Assembly (NCBI RefSeq): GCF_016735595.1
Contig: NZ_JAERRB010000020.1
Span: forward strand, 37,923 to 101,922
Length of the DNA stretch: 64,000 bases
Source: Chryseolinea lacunae
GTDB lineage: Bacteria > Bacteroidota > Bacteroidia > Cytophagales > Cyclobacteriaceae
Direction: 5' to 3'
Position numbers and translations under genes: made by a program. The notes beneath the pieces were generated by a model, which worked only from the letters and a program-made list of their open reading frames with translations, had not been told where the DNA came from and searched no databases. Shown one piece after another: positions 27,691 to 35,992 of this stretch. How positions within the stretch are numbered: position 1 is the first letter of the stretch; the number at the start of each line of letters is the position of its first letter.

Positions 27691-29070
27691 ATGAAAAAAA
27701 GTTTTTATTCACTCCTGGCGATGGCCACAGTATTCATTTTCATGAACTCCTGCGACATGGAAATGGTGGCACCCGAAAGGGACTCTACAGGAAAATCACT
27801 TACCGCCGACGGAGACATTTTAATACAGCCGCTGGCGTTGCCGGCCGTGGGGCAATCTAAAGTTGCCTACTATGCTTTTGATGCCACCCCCTCCGGCCAG
27901 GGAATTCTTCCCCTAACAACGTTTACCGACAATGCCAACGTAGTGATTGTGTTCGAAGGAACGTTGTGGGAACTGGCCGATACCGTTCACTACAACTCCG
28001 GCTGGATGAACAACGCCTACTATCACAGCAAACGACAAATTCTGGCCGACATCCAAACCCTGCGCGCACGGGGCGTGAAGGTGCTCATGAATGTTGACGA
28101 CGCCGCGTCATGGAGCACGGCAACGCCCTTCACCACCTACAACGGAACGGCCTACAACGCCACACAGTTTGCGTCATTCATCAACACCTGCGTCACAACC
28201 GTCGGCTTCGATGGCATCTCGCTGGATGTGGAACACGGCGCAACGGCCAACACAAACTACCGGAATTTAATCGCCGCACTGGGCGCCTACTTTGGTCCGC
28301 TCTCCTCAAGTCCCAATGACAAAATGTATACGGCTGCCGTCTACTCCGGTGGCGCACCCGGCCCTAACTTCAGAGAAGTGTCCATGAGCCAGTATCTCAA
28401 CTTTGTGATGGACATGGCCTACAGCACCGACAACTTCACCTACTGGTCTGCCACGCTCGGCAACTCGAGAGTGATGGAAGGATATTCGCATCAGCTCAGC
28501 CCCCTCAACACCGCCATTGCCAATGCACAATGGCATCCCACTCCGGAGAAAGCCGGCATCATGGTCTTTGCCGCGAACGTGAGCAAGTCCTATACAGACG
28601 CCATCTTTGCAGCCTTGAGCGGCGGCGGAACCACACCTCCTCCTGCCGGATCCGACATCACAAACTACGCCGGCACGCTCACCGCACAATACCAAACCGG
28701 TTCACCTTCGGGCGAGGACTACACCAAGGTGATCGACAACAGCACGGGAACAAAATACCTCACGTCACACAGTGCCGCATGGCTTCGGTTCCAACCGGCT
28801 ACCGCAGCCGTTGTTGTGAAATACACCATAACCTCGGCGAACGATGTTCCGGCACGCGATCCCAAAAACTGGACACTCCAGGGCTCAAACAACGGAACGT
28901 CGTGGACCACCCTGAACACGCAAACCAACCAGACGTTTGCCACACGCCTGCTGACCAAAACCTACACATTCACCAACACAACATCCTATGCTTACTACAG
29001 GCTCAACATCACTGCAGTAGGCAGTGGCAGCATCATGCAAATGTCGGAGTGGGAACTGTTCAGAAACTAG
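27691..29070 (+). CDS. GH18-family endo-beta-N-acetylglucosaminidase/chitinase-like lipoprotein with F5/8C domain
   Basis: 459 residues. Lipoprotein signal (FIFMNSC), then a GH18 catalytic barrel (about 45-310). The family motif DGxDxDxE appears as D174-G-I-S-L-D179-V-E181: the acid E181 and D179 are kept and one Asp is Ser. After a GGGTTPPPAG linker comes a discoidin/F5-8C-type carbohydrate-binding domain (about 318-459, ending SEWELFRN). The short barrel and motif resemble endo-beta-N-acetylglucosaminidases that cut the chitobiose core of N-glycans more than processive chitinases (inference). Surface or periplasmic. It fits with GH20 and GH3 enzymes encoded 4-7 kb downstream. Confidence 0.83.
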   Translation: MKKSFYSLLAMATVFIFMNSCDMEMVAPERDSTGKSLTADGDILIQPLALPAVGQSKVAYYAFDATPSGQGILPLTTFTDNANVVIVFEGTLWELADTVHYNSGWMNNAYYHSKRQILADIQTLRARGVKVLMNVDDAASWSTATPFTTYNGTAYNATQFASFINTCVTTVGFDGISLDVEHGATANTNYRNLIAALGAYFGPLSSSPNDKMYTAAVYSGGAPGPNFREVSMSQYLNFVMDMAYSTDNFTYWSATLGNSRVMEGYSHQLSPLNTAIANAQWHPTPEKAGIMVFAANVSKSYTDAIFAALSGGGTTPPPAGSDITNYAGTLTAQYQTGSPSGEDYTKVIDNSTGTKYLTSHSAAWLRFQPATAAVVVKYTITSANDVPARDPKNWTLQGSNNGTSWTTLNTQTNQTFATRLLTKTYTFTNTTSYAYYRLNITAVGSGSIMQMSEWELFRN

Positions 29071-29122
29071 ACAGCGATATGCGTAGCTTGATCACGTAAA
29101 AAAAAACAAGCACTTCAAAAAA

Positions 29123-29153
29123 AGCCGGGTGATGAACCCGGCTTCTTTTTTTT
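29123..29153 (+). terminator. Intrinsic terminator of the GH18 gene
   Basis: Stem AGCCGGGT (29123-29130) with ACCCGGCT (29136-29143), loop GATGA, followed by TCTTTTTTTT. It lies 53 bases after the stop codon. Confidence 0.9.
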
Positions 29154-29234
29154 ACGGCGCGGGCAAACAACTACGCTGTCGTCATCCACCCTCCTTTTGT
29201 CGCAATAGCACTCGCCGCATGTTCGTGCAAGCCG

Positions 29235-29242
29235 ATACTTTT
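29235..29242 (+). promoter_or_regulatory. -7 box candidate for the small membrane protein at 29273
   Basis: TACTTTTG is a full match to TAnnTTTG, 30 bases before the ATG at 29273. No -33 TTG is found at 17-23 bases, so confidence is limited. Confidence 0.35.
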
Positions 29243-29272
29243 GTTACGCTGAACACCTGTAAAAAAATTAGT

Positions 29273-29659
29273 ATGAACACAACACTCAAAAGCATCGGCG
29301 CCGTATTAGCAGGCCTGATTTTCATCGTCATCTCACACACGGGCACAGATGCCATTCTCGAAAGCGTCGGCGTTCTTCCGAAAGGACATTTAAACGTAGG
29401 GCCAGCACTCATTCTCCTGGTCATTTTCTACCGCACGGTGTTCAGCATCGCGGGATGTTACATCACCGCCAGGCTGGCTCCTTCCAAACCCATGAAGCAT
29501 GCATTGATCCTTGGCTCTATCGGCGTGTTGCTCAGTGCAGCGGGAGCCATTGCAACAGCCAACATGCAGCTGGGGCCAGCGTGGTATGCGTGGAGCCTCG
29601 TGGCCATTTCGCTGCCTGCAGCATGGCTTGGCGGCAAGCTCCATCAAGCCAAGGACTAG
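29273..29659 (+). CDS. Four-span small membrane protein
   Basis: 128 residues from ATG 29273, which follows the -7 box; the open frame back to 29129 crosses the terminator of the previous gene and is rejected. Four hydrophobic helices (about 8-26, 44-66, 76-98, 103-120) and a short basic tail HQAKD. It resembles small integral membrane proteins of unknown function that are common in Bacteroidota. Convergent with carbonic anhydrase. Confidence 0.7.
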   Translation: MNTTLKSIGAVLAGLIFIVISHTGTDAILESVGVLPKGHLNVGPALILLVIFYRTVFSIAGCYITARLAPSKPMKHALILGSIGVLLSAAGAIATANMQLGPAWYAWSLVAISLPAAWLGGKLHQAKD

Positions 29660-29793
29660 GGAGTTTGTTAAGAGACGATCGAAGCATTCCGTTGGAAATC
29701 CGGATGCGTCATCAATGCCGGGTTCGGCAGTTAGTTGAGAACAATATCATTCGGCCGATAATGGTTTTTTAATAATACCCTAACGAAGCAAGC

Positions 29794-30450
29794 TCAGCGT
29801 CCGGTTTGCTCATGCAAAATCATAGTCTCCGGAAAAAAGGTCACGGTTCCGATCGAAATGTCGTGCATGCCGCCGATAATACCTATTTGTCCCTTTTCTA
29901 TCATTTCTTTTAAGATTGTACTTCTCTCCACAATCGATTTCACTGTCCGCTTCACATTGATGATGGCCACGTTTTCTACAAACTCTGCGTTGGTCGACGT
30001 GCGATTTTCTTTGGTCGTGGTTTCATCATCCACGGCCGGTCTGATTTTGGTGAGCAATGCGGTGAGGTTACCCATCTCAACATGATCGCAGGCACCTTTC
30101 ACGGCCCCGCATTTTGTGTGTCCTAAAACAACAATAAATTTTGCTTCTGCCACTTTGCAACCAAATTCCATGCTGCCCAGAATGTCTTCGTTAATAATGT
30201 TGCCCGCAATGCGCACACTGAAGATATCACCCAGCCCCTGATCAAAAATCAGTTCAGCCGACGTGCGGCTGTCAATGCAACTGAGAATAACGGCAAAGGG
30301 ATGCTGACCATCGGATGTTTCGTTGGCTTGCTGCAACAAATTCCGGTTCACTTTCAGATTGCTGACAAATCTTTTGTTCCCCTCCTTTAAAAGAGCCAAT
30401 GCCGCAGTCGGCGTGAGGGCAGCCTGTATTTCCTTTGTCAGCGTTTTCAT
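29794..30450 (-). CDS. Beta-class carbonic anhydrase
   Basis: 218 residues from ATG 30450, which is preceded by AAAGGAG; in-frame ATGs at 30474 and 30546 are less well supported. Zinc ligands and the Asp-Arg dyad are clear: C58-I-D60-S-R (SCIDSR), H111 and C114 (VLGHTKCGAVKGA). The end GGMHDISIGTVTFF is typical of the family. It interconverts CO2 and bicarbonate in the cytoplasm. Monocistronic, 169 bases downstream of the FtsX permease on the same strand. Confidence 0.93.
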   Translation of the reverse strand: MKTLTKEIQAALTPTAALALLKEGNKRFVSNLKVNRNLLQQANETSDGQHPFAVILSCIDSRTSAELIFDQGLGDIFSVRIAGNIINEDILGSMEFGCKVAEAKFIVVLGHTKCGAVKGACDHVEMGNLTALLTKIRPAVDDETTTKENRTSTNAEFVENVAIINVKRTVKSIVERSTILKEMIEKGQIGIIGGMHDISIGTVTFFPETMILHEQTGR

Positions 30451-30619
30451 TTCTCCTTTGGTTTCAGATTCCATGGTCGATTGTCGAAAAAGTATGCATA
30501 GCCGAAGCCGATTTCTTTGCTCAGAGCAACGGTCAGCTACGTTCATACGGTCGCCATCGTCACATAATGGTCCAAATTACGCGCGGAGGTCATTACAAAC
30601 AAAATACAGGCAAAGGAAT

Positions 30620-32995
30620 TTATTCTTGCTTCAGGCACTCGGTCGGGTTTGTGCGCGATGCCCTCACCGTTTGAAGGGCTACCGTAAACAACGCAATCAG
30701 CAGGGCAAGACAGCCCGATCCGGCAAAGAACCACCATTCAAGCTCAATCCGATAGGCAAACCCCACCAGCCATTTGTGCGTGATAAAATAACTGAGCGGC
30801 AGGGCGATCACGATGGCAACGAGAATGGTTCTGATGAAGTCGCTTGAAAGCAACCGCACAATTCCGAAATCGCTTGAGCCGAGAATTTTGCGAATGCCGA
30901 TCTCTTTTATCCGGCGTTGTGCCGTGAAGGCCGCCAACCCAAAAAGTCCGAGACAGGAAATAAGAATGGCAAGACCGGCAAAATATTTTGAAAGTGCGGA
31001 CACGCGCTGCTCCGACGTGTAGAGTGCCTGGTATTCGTCGTCCAGAAACGTGTAGTCCAGAGGGAAGCCGGGATTGTAAGTCTTATAGAAGGCAGCAAGC
31101 CGTTGCAGGGTTTCTTTTTCCTTTCCCGCTTCCAGGCGTGCCATGATGAGGCTGGGCGGTGCAAAATGTTTACGGTGCATCACAAAGAGCTGCGGCTTCA
31201 CTTCCTCGTGGAAAGATTCAAGGTGAAAATCTTTCACAACGCCAATGATTTCAAGATCCCCAAGGCCTTTCACATGTTTGCCGATCGCATTGTCGAACCC
31301 CATCGCCTTGGCGGCGGCCTCGTTCACCACCACCCGCGTGGTGTCGCTCACAAAATCGTTAGAGAAGAACCGCCCTTCCTTCACTTCAAGACCCACTGTT
31401 GAAAGAAAATCAGAATTCACGGCCATCAGCTCGGCCCGTGCCTTGTCGTCGTTTGCTTTGCCTTCCCAATTGAGGCCCACCGACCAGTTGTGCCCCGTCA
31501 TGTCGCTGGTGGTGCTGGCCGCATTCTGTATGCCGGGAATTCGTTTTATCTCCGAAAGAAAAGTCTCTGCATTCTCCTTCACACGTCCCTCAATTTCAAA
31601 ATAGATCACGTTGTCTTTTTCGTATCCCAGGTTTGTGTTTTGCACAAACTCAATCTGCTTATACACCACAAACACCGACACAATCAACACGATCGACAAC
31701 GTGAACTGGAAGGCCACAAGTCCTTTGCGAACCCATAGCTCTCCGGTGGAAGTCGTCAACTTCCCTTTCAACACGGCAACGGGATTGAAGCCCGACAAGT
31801 ACATGGCCGGATAACTTCCCGCCACCAGCCCGGTAACAAGCGTGATGCCCGTTAGCGCCACAACAAGCTGCGGCGTCAACGTGAACGCCAGTTCCTTCCC
31901 GGTTATGATATTGAATTGCGGCAGGGCCAAGACAACCAGCCCGATCGCCACCACCAGCGACACCAAAGTCATCAACATAGATTCGCCGATAAACTGGATC
32001 GCCAGTCGTTTCCGGCCCGCACCCAAGGCCTTCTTCACGCCCACTTCCTTTGTGCGCACAGCCGCCTTCGCCGTAGACAGGTTCATGAAGTTTATGCTCG
32101 CGATAACGAGTATGAACAGACCAATTGCCGAGAACAGGTTCACATAGGCAATGCGTCCTCCCGACTGCACACCATTTTCAAAATTGCCGTGCAGGTAGTT
32201 GTCCGAATAGCGCGTAGCGAGCAACTGCGGTGCGTTCTTGTCGCCGTTGTTCCGCGCCTGAAAGAAGGTTTTAAGTTTAGCATTAAAGGCAACGGGATCT
32301 GTGCCTTCACGCAGCACCAGGTAGGTGTGCGGCCCGAAGTTATCCCACTCCTTATACCAGGGTGTCACATCCAGATACGTATCAAAAGGAAGAACGAAGT
32401 CGAACCGAACCGACGACGCTGTCGTTGTCTTCGCGAATACCCCCGACACCATGTATTCCCGTTCGTGATTGATCGCAATGGTTTTGCCCACCAGCCCCTC
32501 GGTTGTGCTGAACAGCTTCATGGCCAGCTCGTCTGATATAACGATGGAGTTTTTGTCGGTTAACACCTGCTTGGCTTCGCCTTGCATCAACCCGTAGGAG
32601 AACATTTGGAAGTAGTCTTTCCCAGCATACTCTCCGGTGGCTTTTATATTTTGTTTATCGACCGTGAGAATAAACCCATCAAACCCGCGCCAGTTGGGAG
32701 GCGCCACGGCTGCCGCATATTCAATCTCGGGCATCTCTTCGGCCAGTGTCTGGGCAAGTGGTCCCGGTGTATCCACTACGGTATTCCATCCACCGTTCGC
32801 CGGCACGTTTGTCATCACTTGAAAAAGCCGCTCGTTCTTCTCGTGAAATTTATCGACCGACAATTCATCGTTGACCCACAGAAAAATGAGCAGCGCAGAG
32901 GCAAGCCCAACGGAGAGTCCGACCAGGTTGATAACAAATGTTCTTTTGAAGCGAACAAGTCCGCGGAAGATGATAACAAGGTTGTGCCGTAACAT
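30620..32995 (-). CDS. FtsX/MacB-type ABC transporter permease (large, two-module)
   Basis: 791 residues from ATG 32995 (MLRHNLVIIFRGLVRFKRTFVINLVGLSVGLA...), the usual start of this Bacteroidota family; 33 further open codons upstream are discounted. Two repeats of periplasmic MacB_PCD domain plus FtsX helices: first TM about 22-42, three TM about 285-430, a second extracytoplasmic domain, three TM about 675-780, ending RTNPTECLKQE. The ARRRIKEIGIRKILGSS-type turn is recognisable (QRRIKEIGIRKILG). Such permeases need an ATPase encoded elsewhere; none is adjacent, and no PadR gene is present, in contrast to the relative at 43650. Confidence 0.88.
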   Translation of the reverse strand: MLRHNLVIIFRGLVRFKRTFVINLVGLSVGLASALLIFLWVNDELSVDKFHEKNERLFQVMTNVPANGGWNTVVDTPGPLAQTLAEEMPEIEYAAAVAPPNWRGFDGFILTVDKQNIKATGEYAGKDYFQMFSYGLMQGEAKQVLTDKNSIVISDELAMKLFSTTEGLVGKTIAINHEREYMVSGVFAKTTTASSVRFDFVLPFDTYLDVTPWYKEWDNFGPHTYLVLREGTDPVAFNAKLKTFFQARNNGDKNAPQLLATRYSDNYLHGNFENGVQSGGRIAYVNLFSAIGLFILVIASINFMNLSTAKAAVRTKEVGVKKALGAGRKRLAIQFIGESMLMTLVSLVVAIGLVVLALPQFNIITGKELAFTLTPQLVVALTGITLVTGLVAGSYPAMYLSGFNPVAVLKGKLTTSTGELWVRKGLVAFQFTLSIVLIVSVFVVYKQIEFVQNTNLGYEKDNVIYFEIEGRVKENAETFLSEIKRIPGIQNAASTTSDMTGHNWSVGLNWEGKANDDKARAELMAVNSDFLSTVGLEVKEGRFFSNDFVSDTTRVVVNEAAAKAMGFDNAIGKHVKGLGDLEIIGVVKDFHLESFHEEVKPQLFVMHRKHFAPPSLIMARLEAGKEKETLQRLAAFYKTYNPGFPLDYTFLDDEYQALYTSEQRVSALSKYFAGLAILISCLGLFGLAAFTAQRRIKEIGIRKILGSSDFGIVRLLSSDFIRTILVAIVIALPLSYFITHKWLVGFAYRIELEWWFFAGSGCLALLIALFTVALQTVRASRTNPTECLKQE

Positions 32996-33283
32996 AGGGT
33001 TTGGTTTTGGACCTGGAGTAGCAATAAGGCTGCCCGAATAGAAAAGTCGCAAATCTGCCCGTGCCGGGAGGTGTGTGCTGTGTTGCATGTTCATTCATGC
33101 ACAAGATTCGTCTGAAACTGAACAGTGCAGTTCGTTGTCACAACCACAGGCCGGGCATCAACAATCACGTGAATTATTCCCGGTGTTTTTATTTTCTTTT
33201 CATCTTCTTGTTTATTCTTGCTGTTCAATTCAAAGACCAGGAATATCACCGTGTGCCCCATCCTAACTTCACCCTTAAGAATC

Positions 33284-35947
33284 ATGAATTTCAAACGTAT
33301 TCTGTTTTCACTGGCGTTCTTTTCAGTGACAATAGCATCCTTGGCGCAGCAAGTGCTGCCCTATAAAAACCCCACCCTCCCCATCGACGCCCGCGTCAAA
33401 GACCTTCTGGGCCGCATGACGGTGGAAGAAAAATCGTGGCAACTTTTTATGATACCCGGCGACCTCGACAACGCCACGCCCGATCAGTATAAAAACGGAA
33501 TCTTCGGTTTTCAAGTCAGCGCCGGATCGCAGGGCACAGACAACACACAGCAACTCCTCAAATACAACACCTCCGAAAATGGCGTGGCCCTTGCCCGCAA
33601 AATAAACGCGGTCCAAAAGCATTTCATTGAAAATACACGGCTCGGAATTCCCATCATCGCCTTCGACGAAGCCTTGCATGGACTGGTGCGCGAAGGAACA
33701 ACCTGCTTTCCCCAGGCCATTGGCCTGGCCGCCACATTCGATACCACCCTCATGCGGCACGTGGCAAGTGCCATCGCACAAGAAGCAAGCATACGCGGCA
33801 TCCGTCAGATCTTGTCGCCCGTTGTCAACATTGCCACCGATGTGCGGTGGGGTCGCGTGGAAGAAACCTATGGCGAAGATCCTTTTCTCACATCCGAAAT
33901 GGGTGTCGCCTTTGTCACTCCGTTCGAAAAAAGAAACATCATCACCACACCCAAACATTTCATCGCCAACGTTGGCGACGGCGGCAGAGACAGCTATCCC
34001 ATTCACCTCAACAATCGCTTTCTGCAAGAAATCCATTTCCCGCCATTCATAGCCTGCATCCGGCGCGGCGGTTCACGCTCAATCATGACCAGCTACAACA
34101 CCATAGATGGCACGGCCGCCACCCTCAATGATTGGCTGTTGAACAAAACCTTAAAACAGGATTGGAAATTTCCCGGCTTTGTCATTTCCGATGCAGGCGC
34201 AGTGGGCGGATCGATTGTTCTGCACAACACCGTCGCAGACTATCCCGCCTCCGGCGAGCAGGCAATCAACGCCGGACTCGACGTGATTTTTCAGACGCAA
34301 TACAAACACCACGCCCTGTTCAGCCCCGCCTTCACCAGCGGACACATCGATCCAAAAAAACTGGACGAAGCCGTGAGCCGCGTGCTCAAAGCCAAGTTCG
34401 AACTGGGCCTGTTCGAAAACCCCTATGTGAGCGAAGCAACGCTGACCGCACCCCAGGACAGCCGTTCTCACAAAACGATTGCCCAAAACGCATCCCTGGA
34501 GTCGATCGTCCTGCTCAAGAATGAGCGTCAGGTTTTGCCAATCGGCAAAAACATTAAATCGATTGCCGTCATTGGCAGCGAGGCCACGGCGGCACGACTA
34601 GGTGGCTATAGTGGTCCCGGAAACGGCGTCATCAACATAGTGGACGGCATCCGTCAGCGCGCCGCGGGCGTGCCAGTGTCTTATGCCGAAGGTGTTGGGC
34701 CAACCACAGTGGAATGGACCGTCATTCCCTCTCAATATTTAACCGATGGAAAACAACAAGGCCTTACCGGAAATTATTTTAACAACGTGACCCTGGCCGG
34801 AACTCCCGCGCTCACACGCTCCGATGCACAAATAGATTTTCTCTGGACCTTGTCTTCACCCGACAACGCCATCACCAACGGCTTCTACTCCGTGCGCTGG
34901 ACCGGCGAAGTTCGAGCACCACAAAGCGGCACCTTCAAAATCGGACTGGATGGCAACGACGGCTATCGTATGTTCATCGACAACAAACTTGTCGTAGATC
35001 GTTGGAGCAAACAATCCTACAGCACACAGCTCGCCGACTTTCGGTTCGAAAAAGACAAACGCTATTCTATACGCATAGAGTTTTATGAGCCCACCGGCAA
35101 TGCACACCTGAAGCTCATTTGGAACGTAGGCGTAGCAAACGACTGGCAAACTAAAATAGAGCAAGCCGTGAACACCGTCCGCAAAGCCGACCTTGCCATT
35201 GTAGCCGTGGGCATACAGGAAGGAGAGTTTCAGGACAGGGCCATGCTAAGCCTTCCCGGACATCAGGAAGAACTCATTCGCCAAATCGCAAAAACCGGAA
35301 AGCCCGTCGTTGTGCTGCTTGTTGGCGGAAGCGCCATCACCATGACAAACTGGATAAATGATGTCTCCGGCATTGTCGACATCTGGTATCCCGGCGAAGA
35401 AGGCGGAAAATCCGTGGCGGCCGTACTCTTTGGCGACTACAATCCCGCAGGCCGATTGCCCATCACGTTTCCTGTACATGAAGCACAACTCCCGCTCGTC
35501 TACAATCACAAACCAACCGGCCGCGGCGACGACTACAACAACCTCAGTGGTCTGCCACTGTTTCCCTTTGGCTTCGGACTCAGCTACACAACGTTTACCT
35601 ACACCGACTGCCGCCTCGACAAAAAAATCATGACCCGCGGTGAGTCCACTTCGTTACGCGTAACAATCTCCAACACCGGCACACGCGATGGCGACGAAGT
35701 GGTGCAGCTGTACATAAAAGACATGCTCGCCAGCGTAGCACGGCCTGTGCTCGAGCTAAAAGGATTTCAGCGGATTCACCTGCGCGCAGGAGAACGCAAA
35801 GAAGTTGTTTTCAACATCACACCCGACCTGCTGCAGATGCTCAACGACAAAATGGAATGGACCGTAGAGCCCGGCGCCTTCAAGCTCCTTGTGGGCGCTT
35901 CCAGCAGAGACATCCGTTTGTCTGAAGCGCTAACCATTTCAAAATGA
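33284..35947 (+). CDS. GH3 beta-glycosidase with inserted PA14 domain
   Basis: 887 residues from ATG 33284 (signal peptide MNFKRILFSLAFFSVTIASLAQ). GH3 N-terminal barrel (about 35-330) with KHFIANVGDGGRD and nucleophile D303 in GFVISDAGAVGG, where most beta-glucosidases have SDW; then the GH3 C-terminal sandwich interrupted by a PA14 domain (about 492-620) and a final Fn3-like domain (about 790-887). Exported beta-glucosidase, beta-xylosidase or N-acetylglucosaminidase; PA14 insertion is known to shape substrate access in related enzymes. 45 bases separate it from the GH20 gene, so the two likely form an operon for exo-acting glycan degradation. Confidence 0.9.
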   Translation: MNFKRILFSLAFFSVTIASLAQQVLPYKNPTLPIDARVKDLLGRMTVEEKSWQLFMIPGDLDNATPDQYKNGIFGFQVSAGSQGTDNTQQLLKYNTSENGVALARKINAVQKHFIENTRLGIPIIAFDEALHGLVREGTTCFPQAIGLAATFDTTLMRHVASAIAQEASIRGIRQILSPVVNIATDVRWGRVEETYGEDPFLTSEMGVAFVTPFEKRNIITTPKHFIANVGDGGRDSYPIHLNNRFLQEIHFPPFIACIRRGGSRSIMTSYNTIDGTAATLNDWLLNKTLKQDWKFPGFVISDAGAVGGSIVLHNTVADYPASGEQAINAGLDVIFQTQYKHHALFSPAFTSGHIDPKKLDEAVSRVLKAKFELGLFENPYVSEATLTAPQDSRSHKTIAQNASLESIVLLKNERQVLPIGKNIKSIAVIGSEATAARLGGYSGPGNGVINIVDGIRQRAAGVPVSYAEGVGPTTVEWTVIPSQYLTDGKQQGLTGNYFNNVTLAGTPALTRSDAQIDFLWTLSSPDNAITNGFYSVRWTGEVRAPQSGTFKIGLDGNDGYRMFIDNKLVVDRWSKQSYSTQLADFRFEKDKRYSIRIEFYEPTGNAHLKLIWNVGVANDWQTKIEQAVNTVRKADLAIVAVGIQEGEFQDRAMLSLPGHQEELIRQIAKTGKPVVVLLVGGSAITMTNWINDVSGIVDIWYPGEEGGKSVAAVLFGDYNPAGRLPITFPVHEAQLPLVYNHKPTGRGDDYNNLSGLPLFPFGFGLSYTTFTYTDCRLDKKIMTRGESTSLRVTISNTGTRDGDEVVQLYIKDMLASVARPVLELKGFQRIHLRAGERKEVVFNITPDLLQMLNDKMEWTVEPGAFKLLVGASSRDIRLSEALTISK

Positions 35948-35992
35948 TGGTTTCAAATAGAAAATGAGTTTCATAAGATAATACGTATAGAA

